A stretch of 64,000 bases of DNA. Source: Elmis aenea. Taxonomy: Eukaryota > Arthropoda > Insecta > Coleoptera > Elmidae. Positions 24,106 through 35,340 of this stretch are shown here, piece by piece; the first letter of the stretch is position 1, and every line of letters begins with the position of its first letter. Location: positions 5,956,640 through 6,020,639 of the forward strand of contig OX393581.1 in NCBI GenBank assembly GCA_947652605.1. The letters are read 5' to 3'. Made by a program: the position numbers and the translations under genes. The notes below the pieces were generated by a model. That model ran no database searches. It was not told the origin of the DNA and worked only from the letters and a program-made list of their open reading frames with translations.

Positions 24106-25390
24106 GGAGTACACGACGAACCCTTATTATTTATAGTTTTGTTTTTGTTTTATATCCAGTTGTGTTTACTGCATAATATTCTAATTTTTGTTTTACTTGT
24201 GAGATTCGTTTGCAAAATTTATAACAATATTAGAGAGTCGTCAATTCTTACTTTGTGTACAAAAACGATTAGCTCCTGATATCTAAAAAAAAAGTACCTA
24301 CCGTTAATTAAAGAAGAAGGCTTTTGTGTTATTAACCGCTTTAAAATAATAAACCGATACTGCGTCCTCGTAATTACGCTATTGTGTTATTTAAAATGAT
24401 TTTGTTTGTTGCATTAAATACGTTTATTGCTTTCGATAGCACGCACACATTTCACTGTTAATTTTACCGGTTATAAGAAAAGCCGATCAATAAACAAGCA
24501 CAAGAATACACTTGCAAGACGTAAATTGTCCAAACGACACCACGAAACGTGAATAACCAAAACCAAAACCTACTCGATAACAAGTCAATACCGGGCTCGG
24601 TGGCAATTACAATAAACTAACACATTTTATTAATTTTTGCGTTAAATGTGATGTTACACTTCGTCAAGTCCTCATGAATATTTCGTTGCGTACAGTTATA
24701 ATCATTGCGATATATTTATTAAGAAACACAACCACCGTTAGATATTGTAATAGTATATTACGTGCTTTCCCGTTGGGCTGCGTTTAATTTTAACGAATTT
24801 ATTCAGCAAGAAACGCTCCATCCGAGCAGCTAACCGTAGCAACCACAATAACAATTAAACGAAGAAGTCGTTGCTTTATGGCGTAATTTATTCCTCAAGT
24901 TATGGTAATGTGAATTATTATGTTTGTCTATCAGATTGTGACGAATTGGTTTCATGTGTGTTTTAACTCCAAAACGAATACATGTTATTCGATTTGTTTC
25001 AGATTACAGATTATGCGATAAATGTTCGAAATTGAATGAAATTAGCAACATAAAATATAACAGAACTTTGCTTAGGCTACTGATTTTAATCTTTTGTTTC
25101 ACTTTAAGTTTACTATTTAATTAAATTTGTTTTGATTCAAAGTTTATATAAAATTATACACAAAACTACTTTCAATATAAAAATTCAGTTTGTTTTCACC
25201 AAAAATGTGATACTGATATTAGTTTGAATTAATTATTTTATGGCTCATATGCGAGACGTAGGTCTGTAGGTAGTAAAATTCATATAGTAGACCATACGTG
25301 CGTCGTTTTTTTTTATCAAATAGACCACAATATATAAGTGAAATGGCTCAGAAAAATACATTTAAATTTTTTAAAAAAATATTTTGAATA
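24106..25390. other. No gene seen; less AT-rich stretch at 24430-24900
   Basis: From about 24430 to 24900 the sequence is more mixed and lacks element termini or repeats, unlike its surroundings. It could be conserved regulatory DNA, but nothing in the sequence alone proves that. Confidence 0.3.
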
Positions 25391-25692
25391 TACAGGGTCC
25401 CAGATTACATTTCCAGCATGGGTATCTCGCTTATTATAAGAGATACAGGTATGTTTAAATAAGATGAATTATTCCTTAGTATAAAAGAAGCCAAAATCAA
25501 TTTTTAATAGTACGAAATCCATAGAACTTTAGATGTTATAGCAAAAAATATGAAAATGTCGAATTTCTTTTTTCTCTCATAACTTTTTTGTCTTAATCAT
25601 AAGACAAATTTCATTTGTACGTTGTGAAGGTACTTTTTTATGTAGAATGTAACTATTATCCCATGCTGGAAATGTAATCTGGGAGACCCTGT
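25391..25692. mobile_element. MITE with inverted CAGGGTCTCCCAGATTACATTT-type ends
   Basis: The left end TACAGGGTCCCAGATTACAT continues TTCCAGCATGGG. The right end (about 25658-25692) is its inverse, CCCATGCTGGAAATG...GACCCTGTTCA. The interior includes GAGATACAGGT and CTCATAACTTTTTTGTC, which recur in the copy at 62847. It has no coding capacity. Confidence 0.85.
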
Positions 25693-26379
25693 TCAATACT
25701 AAACATTTTATTTGTTTTAACAGGAATAAAATAATAAAATAATAACATAAAACCCAAAAATACCTACGCGCTAAAAAAAAATTACATAGGTACTTGTTTA
25801 AAACGCTGTTTAGAACTTCTTTTACAATTTAACTGATTCAAAAACATTTCACTTTTTCAAGAGTTATTTGTGTAATAAATTCAGGCAATCCTCAAAATAT
25901 ATTATGCATAAAAACCGTATGAGTAGAAGACGTCAAAAGATAAAAACATCCCAAAATGCAGAAATTGTTGCACAGTACCAAAACAGCTAATAAAAATGCC
26001 CGACGCGTTGGCAAAGGGCAAAGATTAATCGCGATATTGTTATTCAGATGTTCTAAAATGTCTTGTTCTAGTGTTTGATAAAACGGTCACGTCACAATAC
26101 AGGATAAACTTGTCATCCTCACAAAATTCTGTCGGATGGTTATCGATTTGCCAAATATAATTGAACAAAAACACAAGTTTGTATGTTTGATTCACTTTGT
26201 TTTATACAAATTACCATTAGTGCAAAAGAACACATTAAATATGCTAAATTTAAATACATAAATGTCGTACAACACAAAACATTTAATAGTTTTTGATTGG
26301 GTAAAGATGTTGGGTAGCAAAAGAACTATAAGCAAAGAACTATTAGGCAATCAAAGATGATGTAGTTGTGACGGGTGAT
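25693..26379. other. No gene seen
   Basis: AT-rich spacer without coding signal. Confidence 0.45.
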
Positions 26380-26432
26380 GAGGAGAAGCAGCACTGAGAT
26401 ATCGATTTGTATGGATCGGCTTTCGATATACT

Positions 26433-26708
26433 GTGTGTCCAAGCGAATTATCTTCGTCAAGGATAATCCAAGAGGCGATTGAAATTGAAAAGAGGATGAA
26501 CAATATCAGTAAACGGGATGATGGTCAGAGACTGCCAGCAGCATGGAAGCCAGTGTTGACCAGCTGTTATAGAGAGAGGCAGGTACGTCTACCTGTCAGC
26601 AAAGCGCCCCCAAAAGACGAACTTCTAGCCGGTACCCGCGAAGGGATTTGCCGAAGAGTAACACGCAGTCAAGTGAGAGACAATGCAAATTTAGTCAGCC
26701 TTGATTAA
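26433..26708 (+). pseudogene. C-terminal fragment of a Penelope-like GIY-YIG/RT polyprotein
   Basis: An open stretch of 91 codons with conserved residues only in its first half ([13 protein letters not shown]). The second half (CYRERQVRLPVSKAPPKD...) is unrecognised and ends at a TAA shortly before the ribozyme-like motif. The first ATG is unlikely to be a real start, because the conserved region should continue upstream into the missing nuclease core. Confidence 0.55.
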
Positions 26709-26780
26709 AAGAAAGTGACACTAATTTCTGTCAGTGACATTATGTTTACTTTTTATTCGAAGAATCATTTTTTCATCAAA

Positions 26781-26822
26781 GCTCTTGATGATGGCAAGGG
26801 AGAGCTTGCCGAAACGTCGAGC
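26781..26822 (+). ncRNA. Hammerhead-ribozyme-like motif of the Penelope remnant
   Basis: The order is GCTC (helix I), TTGATGA (core box), T, GGCAAG-loop-CTTGCC (helix II), GAAAC, GTC (expected cleavage after 26818), GAGC (helix I, pairs with GCTC). Helix III is reduced to the self-complementary ACGT, as in the minimal type I hammerheads reported in Penelope-like elements. One key base differs: the box is UUGAUGA instead of CUGAUGA, so this copy is probably weak or inactive. Confidence 0.55.
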
Positions 26823-26870
26823 ATATGAATACATTACGCGGGTAAACTATGATATATTCTATCTACTTAA

Positions 26871-27630
26871 GTTGTTAATTAAATCAACATGAAAAAACTG
26901 ACACAGATATAAAATTTTCTTTCTCTAAATGTAATGTGCAAGTATTAAATTATATGTTTCATAAATGGTTGTTCTATATATGTATTTAATTGACGATTTA
27001 CTTAATAACATATTTCGTAGCAAATGAAAACTTGGTAAAGTTTAATTAAATACAATACGCCTTGAAATTGCGTATTGCCTAAGATAATTTCGCGCTTACA
27101 GAATAAGTAACTCGCTGATTGCTAACAGCGCCTACTCGACAAGTTGCATTAATTCATATTTATGTTATATTCTCACAAGCAACGTGTTTGTTGACCAGTA
27201 ACGCGCATAATGTGCTCCATGAAGATACCACACGGTAAATAAAATCACGTACCATGCTTGTACTACCGTAGAAGCAGTTAGTTCACATGCGCAAGGTAAT
27301 AACATTAAATTAAAATCGCATTAACACGGTCTGAACTCGGGAAAATACTCGAAAAAAAATTTCGCTTCCAAGATTTTCACGGCAGTCCTGTTTCTGAGTC
27401 AAAACCCAGAGAGTTACAATAAATTTCGTTGAGATTAATTCTGCTAGAGGTATAATGCATACATCATCGTTAGGCTTCTGAAAGTTTTTAAATTATAGGA
27501 TAGGTTTCATTTGTTTTGATTTTATAGTAGGCATGATTATATGGCTACTCGTTGGGAGCAGTCGTTTGTTTTATTTTTTGTTTGTAACAAATGCTGGTAC
27601 ACGCTTGCTATACGGTATACTTTTTTGTTA
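26871..27630. other. No gene seen; mixed-composition stretch
   Basis: 27060-27330 is less AT-rich and repeat-free (for example CAATACGCC...GCGTATTG near 27053-27080). It is a possible regulatory segment. No coding frame is supported. Confidence 0.3.
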
Positions 27631-27635
27631 AATTT

Positions 27636-27760
27636 GGACCACCGAGTAATACTGGACGACTAATTTATCGTTACTGAAATTAAGATTGTTGTAAGCCCAA
27701 AATCTACCTGATGTTTAAAAATAAGTAATTAGTAGGCATAGCTGTACTCGGTGGTCTGGA
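27636..27760. repeat. Short inverted repeat (about 125 bp)
   Basis: GGACCACCGAGTA near 27636 pairs with TACTCGGTGGTCTGG near 27746. The 62-codon frame beginning at 27751 starts inside the right arm and has no recognisable domain, so I treat it as chance. Confidence 0.55.
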
Positions 27761-27950
27761 ACTGGGTTGGTTTTGGGCGATATGGGTTCGGTTTTACCAG
27801 AGGGTGTTCAAAGGTTTTTGGTCGAGAGAAACCCACTTTTAAAGAGGGAGTTAGATCAGGGTTATTGCTCGTATTTCAAATAGAATTGTTTAACAAAAAA
27901 CGAGTACTGAATTTAAAAAGGAATTGTTTAAACAAATGAGTACTGAAACT

Positions 27951-28140
27951 AATTGTAATAAGTAGAAAAAGAATTTACAGACGTATGGTTAATAGAATCT
28001 TTCACCGAAATCCCATTACCTCTTTCGGAACTAACGGGACAATAAGTAAGTATATCCGTTAATTATAATAAGCAGTAAAGGGATTTACAGAAAACTGGTA
28101 ATTGGTAATAGAATGTTTCACCGAAATGCGATTAAACAGC
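27951..28140. repeat. Imperfect tandem duplication, period 110 bp
   Basis: AATTGTAATAAG...TTTACAGA...AATAGAATCTTTCACCGAAAT (27951-28010) is repeated from 28061 (AATTATAATAAG...AATAGAATGTTTCACCGAAAT). A smaller repeat, GAGTACTGAA, occurs just before (27902 and 27938). Confidence 0.75.
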
Positions 28141-28348
28141 AGCAGTGCGCGCAGGTTCATAAATTCCTGTGCAACTCATTTTATTCATTTGTGGGACTAA
28201 ATAACAAAAACGAAAGTAAAAAGTGCGAGTTATTGGAAACTAATTAGTTTAATTATTAGGTAAGTGTATTAGCGACTGAAAATTCTACTTGTATTATCTT
28301 TAAAACTTTGTATTATTAGTAGTGTAAAAGAAAAACTTCCTTTTATAA

Positions 28349-28751
28349 TGCCGGGCTCAGAGGATGATGTAATGTCGGGAGATTTTAAAAAACGAAAAAA
28401 ATCTGGAAGGGTGTTACACAAGCTCACGTAAAACAATGGTTAAATCTTCTTAACCGAAATTATTTTAAGAAATGTCGGTTTCCTATGATGAAAATGAAGG
28501 AAATTGAGTCCACAATCTTACACCCTCGTCTAATATTGCATCAGAATTCATACAATGGTGAAATGGCAAAAAATCTAATACGCTCTATAGGACAAACAAG
28601 GCCATCAGAAAATGAAGAATTTAAATTGCCAACACAATCACACTATGAACTGCTTCCACTAAATGAAGAAAAATGCAAAGATATTGCACATCTTTCAAAA
28701 TTTTGTTATTCTGAATCTAATAAGAATTTCTACCTTAATCTACCTCATTAA
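28349..28751 (+). pseudogene. Broken open frame, possibly from a transposon gene
   Basis: An ATG near 28349 opens MPGSEDDVMSGDFKKRKK, and the frame closes after about 27 codons. After an intervening broken stretch, 28485-28751 is open for 88 codons and ends with LLPLNEEKCKDIAHLSKFC and NFYLNLPH*. The last block resembles the C-terminal pattern PL...KxxDLxxLxxxC...FYxNL found in some transposon-derived insect proteins, from memory only. An AATAAATAAT stretch follows the stop. A GTAAGTG motif near 28260 could be a donor of an upstream exon. I do not recognise the gene and cannot say whether it is a gene with unseen introns or a decayed copy. Confidence 0.35.
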
Positions 28752-29099
28752 AACAAACAATTTTATTAATAAATAATATAATTATTTATTAGTGTGTATA
28801 AATAATTCTTAACTACATCCTCAGTTTATTTTTGTTTTAAATAAGTTACAATTAATGGTTGACACATGGTATTTTTTCATTGACATTCCTTTTTTTGAAC
28901 CATAAATTTGACAGGTCACTACAGTTTAAATAAAAATTATTTTTCACATTAATTGATTAATACTCATTTATAATAATACGATCCATAAATAGTAAAATAA
29001 AGTTTGGTTGATGCAGCTCCATAAACAAAAAAATTGTAGACTTTCAAATCTTTAAAATCGAATTGTAAAGATCTAATACAAATTGACATTCCTTGATTT
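28752..29099. other. No gene seen
   Basis: AT-rich, begins with A/T-rich sequence that may be the 3' untranslated part of the preceding broken frame. Confidence 0.4.
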
Positions 29100-29265
29100 C
29101 TCCCAACACCCTTCAAATAAGGGAAATAGGGTTAGAAAAAGGAAAAACACTAGAAGAAATGAGAAAACTAGCAAAATATAGAAGGGCATGGAGAAAATGG
29201 ACCCAGAACACAACCCCCCCTCCCTGAAAAGGCAAAAGGAGTTCGATAATAAGAAGAAATATGAA
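29100..29265 (+). mobile_element. LINE 3' end (single fragment)
   Basis: The frame reads LEKGKTLEEMRKLAKYRRAW, followed by RKWTQNTT, then a stop and an ATAAGAAGAAAT stretch. The pattern (A/K)xLAxDRxxWRxW is the final C-terminal motif of RTE-like LINE proteins, and the tail resembles the GAA-rich ends of family B. It is 5'-truncated. Confidence 0.65.
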
Positions 29266-30085
29266 GGTGTAGGAGCTTTTCCTCAGACGTCAGTGATTAG
29301 CTAAAAATAAACCGATTTAAAATTAAGACATTGTTAATTTAAATAATAGTCATGTTATTTTACTTATGAATTAAAAAGTTCTAAATTGTTGCAAAGCTGT
29401 GCATAAAATTGTCGGTATAACACAAAGAACGCAGCCATGTGTAAGCACTTAGTGATTTTTAAAATTTATGCAAGCATTTCGCAATTGTTAAACAATTACA
29501 AAATTACACAACGAACGTTATAACGGAAAATGTTACAAACTTAACTTTTAAATCCTAAAGATATTCGCATAAAATTGCCATTTAATTGTATTTCAATAAA
29601 TCGAGACCATTTCAAAGAGACTTTTCTAAAGGTTACTGTATTTGATTATCAACTTCGTCGATAATTGTCTTAGAATGCAATATTTGCATTTTTCTTGAAG
29701 GTTATTTCGTTGCTAATAATCATTTTGCCAAGCAAGGGCTGTGTGTTGTTTCTTTAATAAACACGTATTAGGTATAAGTTTTCTCGCGTAAATGGTAAGT
29801 TATTATTAAAGTGTTGCTGTTTTATTGCCACTATTATCGCAATTATGGATAGAATTTACTGTACAATTGAAAACGACCACAGCTTTAACCTTTAAAACGT
29901 AGTTACAGTCCAATAAGTTTTCATTTTAGTGCCGCATTCAAAACCACGTTAAGTTACTCTGATGTAATCGATTTATCGGTTAAAAACAATACAGAAGATG
30001 GAAGGGTCATAGAACTTTATGGCCACTTATTTAAAAATTGTAAATAAATATACATTTATCAGGATGTCCCAACTAAATAAAAATT
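29266..30085. other. No gene seen
   Basis: AT-rich DNA without coding signal. Confidence 0.45.
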
Positions 30086-30089
30086 AGGG

Positions 30090-30640
30090 TGTTATTAGGG
30101 CCACCAAGAGAAATTTTTGGGCAGGTGACAGGCCTGTGGCCTGGGTCCCCTTCCTTATAAACAACAGATCACTTTTACAGACTAAACAAAAACACATTTA
30201 ACTTCATTGAAAAACGTCCATCCCATGCATTACTTTAAAAATTACAATACGATATCAGCTTCCTCACTTTACAGGTGGTAAAATCTTTAAACACCTCGTT
30301 ATAGTCAATTTTCATTGCTAGGTAATGTTTTATTGGTAGCAAAGCTAAGCCAATATTTTCTGCAGCATTTGGAAGTTTACTAAAAGCTCTTTCGCCTTCA
30401 GCGACTGTTACGAATTCTGTGAAAAATTTCTGATTAAAGTAAATTTTTTTTGCAAAATACCTTAAAGTTCAAAAAGGTTCATAAATTGTAATAATGTGAG
30501 TCCTGGTGTAAAGGCTAAGTTAGTGTTCTTATCTGTATAAAAATTATTGTTAATCAAACGGACCGGACCCTTTTGTGGCTGGCCCCCTAAAATAAGTCTC
30601 CGATGTTATACCCTCTCTGCGGCCGTGGGTGTTGGCATAA
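30090..30640 (-). mobile_element. hAT transposon remnant
   Basis: Contains the C-terminus of a hAT transposase (see 30236-30460), with GC-richer flanks: TGGCCTGGGTCCCC near 30138, and GGACCGGACCC with TGGCTGGCCCCC near 30560-30590. The true termini are not secure. Confidence 0.6.
30236..30460 (-). pseudogene. hAT transposase C-terminal dimerisation domain fragment
   Basis: The minus strand reads TEFVTVAEGERAFSKL, then PNAAENIGLALLPIKH and YLAMKIDYNEVFKDF. This follows the dimerisation domain of hAT (ZMYM-type) transposases, usually (S/A)AERSFSKL(K)...RL..LALLSIEH...(I)DF(D)E(V/L)I..FA. The segment between FSKL and LALL is shorter than usual, so a few residues are deleted. A stop follows shortly after KVRKL. 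The catalytic DDE region is missing. Dead remnant. Confidence 0.75.
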
Positions 30641-31513
30641 AAAAATCTATCTAAATTTAACTTAAAGTAGGTCAAAAAGTAAATTTTATTGTCTACTTTC
30701 CACCGCCTGTTTCACAAACCGGACGACTACATAACCCTATTTATATTTAATATTGTAATAATGCAAATTAATGTAACTTTTGTGATTTTTAATGTTCTCT
30801 TAAATTTATTGCAACATTTATGTAGCTTGCAATTGATAGTTAAACCAAGAAGGTAACCTACAGCTGTATAAATTAGCCCAACGTGACACAGATGGGATGT
30901 GAGATTTTGCCTACTCGCTACTTCTAATTGTTTTTATTAAGCATAAACAAGCCATTTACGACACGATAAGTGTCACTTAAATAAAAAAGTGAAACTATTT
31001 ACATTTGAGCGGTCTTGATATTTAAAAAGTTTATGAAATGTCTTTTCGCCTTGTAGGAAGCGACGGTTCGTCAAAAACGGGAAAAAGGTGAAATAGAACG
31101 AGTTGGTTTTTATTAATTGGTTTTCTGGTTTTAGGATTTTTTCAGAAATCTTGTTATACATGTTGCTGGGATGTTAAATTAAATAGAGAATTATACTGTT
31201 ATTGACTCGTTGCATACTATCATCCGTTTTTATTTATTTAAGCAATGATTATTTAAAAAAAAAACGTTTAAAAACTTATTGAAAATTATTTATTTGCAAC
31301 AATAATTATGCATTGAATACTTAAAAGGATTTACCTTACATAATTTTTGCATATTTGTTAAAGTAAATCAAAAGAAAATTCTTAAAAGTATTTGTAAATG
31401 CGTTTATTGTAACATGATTCAAAACGATTTTAAACAATAGCAGTTTGCAATGAAAATATGTTAAATAAAAATATTTTTTTTTAATTTTAGAGACAAAAAA
31501 AAATATATTTGGG
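30641..31513. other. No gene seen
   Basis: AT-rich; the small minus-strand frames show no conserved feature. Confidence 0.45.
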
Positions 31514-32260
31514 GCCGTTTTTAAACAAACCAAAGGTAGAAAGGTTGCTCAGGGTGCCTTTAACATTTTCAGACCATAAAGACATTGCAAAGTTTGAACA
31601 CTTTGCCAAAAACAATTGCAAGGCACACTTGTAATTTTTTTAAAAACGTTGAAGAGCTGAAAAGGATTTTTTGAAGCCGTTTTTTTACAAACCAAATGTA
31701 AAATTGCATATTTCAGGACGCCTCTAACATAAAAAAATATCATTGCAAAACTCTAAATGTTTGCACAAAAATATCCAAGGCTACAACCCTTAGAAATTTT
31801 TTACAAATTTGAAGGAGCAGAAAAAAAACTTAGTCCTGTTTAAACAAGCCAAATTAAATTACATTTCCTGAGTGCTCTTAACATTAATTTGCAGAAAATA
31901 TGAAGACACTGCAAGATTTTAAATTTTTGCCAAAAAGTACAAGGTAATATTTGGAACATTTTTAAACTCTTTGAAGAGTTTAAAAAAATTGTTTAAGGCC
32001 GTTTTAAACAAATTAACGTAAAAATGAGTTACTTACTTAGAGCATCTTTAACATTTTGAGACAATATAAGGATCATCGAAAAATTTTGAAAGTTTTCCAA
32101 AAAAATGTTTTTAAAAACTTTAAAGGTCTACAATAATTTTCTTGAGCTGTTTTTAAACAAAAGGTAGAAATGCATTCCTTAGAGTGTCTAGCGTTTTTAG
32201 AAAATATGAATACCTTCTCTCACTGAACACATGGCAAGTTCTTTCAATAATCTTGTGACA
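31514..32260. repeat. Diverged tandem array of about 160-bp units
   Basis: A recurring block begins GCCGTTTTTAAACAAACCAA and continues with ...CCTTTAACATTTT...GCCAAAAA...TTTTTAAAAACTTTGAAGAG. Starts are near 31514, 31676, 31835, 31998 and 32146, so the spacings are about 162, 159, 163 and 148. Units are strongly diverged from each other, which points to an old array. Any small frames across it are by-products. Confidence 0.8.
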
Positions 32261-32604
32261 TTCTTCATGAATATAAAATAAATTCAAAAAATCCTTGTTT
32301 AAATACTCTTGATTTTCCATATTCATGGATACTTCAGACAAACGCGATATAAGTGGTTGACAGTTATTAACATTGGCATTTGTTGTCATTTCCAAGGCTT
32401 ACTATTTAAAAATGGTACAATTTCTCTTAACTTTATCAAAAATTCTTAATAACTCGAAAATTGTTGCAGATAGGTATAGGAAACGCTAATACAGATTGAT
32501 GCAGAATTTAATTTTGCATTAGAAAATTAAAAAAATGTATTGGATATTGTCTTTGAAAAAAACGAGTTTTAGTAGTCTGAAGTTGTATTAAAAAAAAAAA
32601 TATT
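32261..32604. other. No gene seen
   Basis: AT-rich spacer between the tandem array and a foldback fragment. The minus-strand frame 32153-32395 starts here and runs back into the array; no domain is recognised. Confidence 0.4.
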
Positions 32605-33036
32605 GGACACCCTGTAAGTAATGCATCGATTGCAAAAATTCCAGGATGAACTCCAAGGTTTCTTTTATGCATATTTTAATTAAGCCGTTTTCTCTTCAAA
32701 AATGGTAGATAATATTAAGCATCACGATATAAATAATTTTTTTTTCGAAAAAGTCCAAAAATATTAAAACCGACTGCACTTAGGTATAGGGAATGCTATT
32801 AAAAATCCCTCTAAAATAACGTGTTAAATCCAAAATTGCAATAAAAAATAGACCATTGTATTTGAAATAAGAAAGTAGACGTCAACTTCCGGTGTTTTCG
32901 GAAGTGTCGCCATCTTGAAAATATTTTCATTTAACAGATCATATGCCATTATGGTCATAACCAAAATTTCAGATCAATACCCTGTTTCATTCTTCATATA
33001 TTTTCAATTCCCGGTCCCAACCAATCACCTTGTATA
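32605..33036. mobile_element. Foldback element type 1, half copy
   Basis: Matches the right half of the complete copy at 53677-54446, from the loop (GTAAGTAATGCATCGATTGC, then TTAGGTATAGGGAATGCTA) to the right end (CAATCACCTTGTATA). The left arm is missing, so the element is truncated at the loop, where ACACCCTGTAA (32608) sits. Confidence 0.8.
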
Positions 33037-34601
33037 GTCTCAATTCGAAACCTCTAATAATTTTTTTTTATAATCTAATTCTGGGTTGCAATACTCAAGT
33101 GACCACTCTTCCTTAAACCACAGGTGTTATACTCAACTTTTTAAGATATAACAGTGCACTCACTTATCTTTCTCATTCAAAAACTTGAGCATAAGGTGAA
33201 AAATTCTTTTTTTTCCTCTCTTCCGCGTTGAACAGCCTCGTGCTTTATCGTCTGAGTTTAAAATCAAGCAAGCAAATCGTCGGCTTAAATGAGAAATGTT
33301 AATTAGCTCTTTTGTAAATTTCAGAAACAACGTTGCCTAACCAGTTCACTAATTAAAACCTAACTTGCCTAATAATTAAGCAACGTCTTAAAGATTCCAC
33401 GATATCGACACCTTTATTAGCTCAACGTACAAATCTATACTTCCCGGCCCTAATGATATTCTCACCAGAACTAATGATAATATTACCAGAGCTAATTATC
33501 GCAATCATTGAACTTTGATGAGCGATGAGTGAGCAACTCGACCGTAGAAATTATGAGTTTATTAAACCACTAACGTATGCAAACCAACTGCAGGTACTTT
33601 GTAAATTAACAAGAAATAATGGTGTTTGCTTTATAAAATAAGAAACTTATTCAGTTAATAAACGCTCACAATAAACTAACAATAACAAGTCCCTTGGCAA
33701 ATAGCAACGTTTCCTTAACTCCATTAATTTCTCCTTCATTTCGCCGCATAACTTTTGTTGTCGGTGATGCAAAGTTAACTTTCTAGTTAGGACTTAACAA
33801 TGCCTTTTGTGTAATCTCGTTCGAATTAATTGAAGGAAGTTACCAAGACTCGTAAGTATTGTTTTATTTTTTGTACGCGCGTTGTGTTACGGGCACGTGG
33901 CTATCGCGCATGGCCGCCTACGCCGGAGTTTAGAACAAGTTCCTGGGGCCATCACGCAACAAGATGAGATCTATGATGGCTATCTTGTATTCCATTAATT
34001 TTCGAACCGAAAACTCTTCGTATTCTAAATACCTGTTAAATGCTTTGACGTTGTCGATATGGGCGATTAGCATTTGACATATTTACAGCTAGAAAGAACG
34101 AGTGTGTACCGAAATTATACCGAAATTTGGGTTTGTTCTTGAAATTGCTTATCGTAAAAGTGTTGCGGATATAGCGAACAGTTATTTTGTTGTAGTGTAA
34201 TAGTTTAATCGTGTTAAAAAGGCGGCCAAGGCAAGTTATTATACAAAGGATGTTGCTAAATATTTTGGGAATACGCTTTTTGGCAGCGTGTGATTAGAAT
34301 GTCTTTGTTAAAAGTGTGTGCACTGTTATGATTTTAAAAATTAGGAATAACGTGTAGTTTTAGGTCAGCAGCCACTGAAGTGAAAAGGTTTTAAAGCGAC
34401 AATAAAGAAAAACAAAAGTTGAGAGACTCAATAGGTATTCTTCGAAAGAAAAATAGCCCAATTTAACACCACTTAGGCACTTACTTTAGTTTTTAAGAGT
34501 TTGGTCATCTTAGACTAATGTATCTCGGGATGTGGTAAAAATTTCAGTAAAATAGAATCACACGTTTAAGCGTTTCTTGCATAAGTATGTGCAGATTTGT
34601 A
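33037..34601. other. No confident gene; short CpG-rich patch at 33885-33965
   Basis: Around 33885-33965 the composition shifts sharply (GTACGCGCG, GGGCACGTGGC, CGCGCATGGCC). A good donor-like GTAAGT lies just upstream at 33854. It may be a promoter or untranslated exon of an unseen gene, but no frame is convincing. The rest is AT-rich. Confidence 0.3.
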
Positions 34602-35340
34602 TACAGGGTGTTTCATAATTGAATGCTGATCCTTAAGGGTGTTATTCCTTGCATGATTTTAAGAAAAAAAGTTCATATCAATGTAGGTCCGCAACCGCCG
34701 TATTTTTGAGATACGGGGTGTTTTTTGTATTTTAGTAGGTAGGTACCTCTATACCTACTAACTAGGTATAAAAACACATTTTTTTCGGAAAAAAAATTGT
34801 TCTGTTTCTACCAATGGCGTCCGTACTAACATGTCCTTGAATGTATTTACTTGATTATTAAAAATTAAAACTAAAGTAAAATGTACTCTTTTACTCTTCA
34901 AGAGTACCTAATAGCCTTTTATTTTTTTACTCGAAAACCGTTCGTCGGACAAAAAAAGTCAAGAGGCCATTTTTACTAAGAGATAAAGCAAAATTATAAA
35001 AATAACATTTAATTTGAAAAAAAACAATGGCGTATCATTGTTTTCAATAAAAATATTCAAGGACATGTTAGTACGGACGCCATTGGTAGAAAAAGAACAA
35101 TTTTTGTATCTGAAAAAAATGTGTTTTTATGCCTTGTTAGTACCTACTAAAATTCAAAAAAATATCTAAAGTTGCATCAAAAATATTAAGAAAAAACCGA
35201 TATTTTTTTCAACTTTTAACACCCTGTATCTCAAAAATACGGCGGTTGCGGACCTACATTGATATGAACTTTTTTTCTTAAAATCATCCAAGGAATAATA
35301 CCCTTAAGGATCAGCATTCAATTATGAAACACCCTATATA
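34602..35340. mobile_element. Foldback element type 2, nearly complete palindrome
   Basis: Left end TACAGGGTGTTTCATAATTG; right end CAATTATGAAACACCCTATA. The arms pair from the ends inward: 34602-34728 with 35217-35340, including ATACGGCGGTTGCGGACC, then 34776-34856 with 35050-35127, including GGCGTCCGTACTAACATG. The right arm has about 60 extra bases. A transcript would fold into a hairpin of more than 200 bp. No coding frame. Confidence 0.9.

Larger units (their letters stand above)
26380..26870 (+). mobile_element. Penelope-like retroelement, 3' remnant
   Basis: The plus-strand frame 26433-26708 reads [17 protein letters not shown], then [16 protein letters not shown]. This is the pattern that follows the GIY-YIG nuclease core in Penelope-like elements (x-REAIEIxKxxNNxNRxDGxxLxxxWxP). 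It is followed by about 110 bases and then a short self-complementary motif (26781-26822). The reverse transcriptase and the GIY-YIG core are missing, so the element is 5'-truncated. The assignment rests on recalled family patterns rather than a search. Confidence 0.6.
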
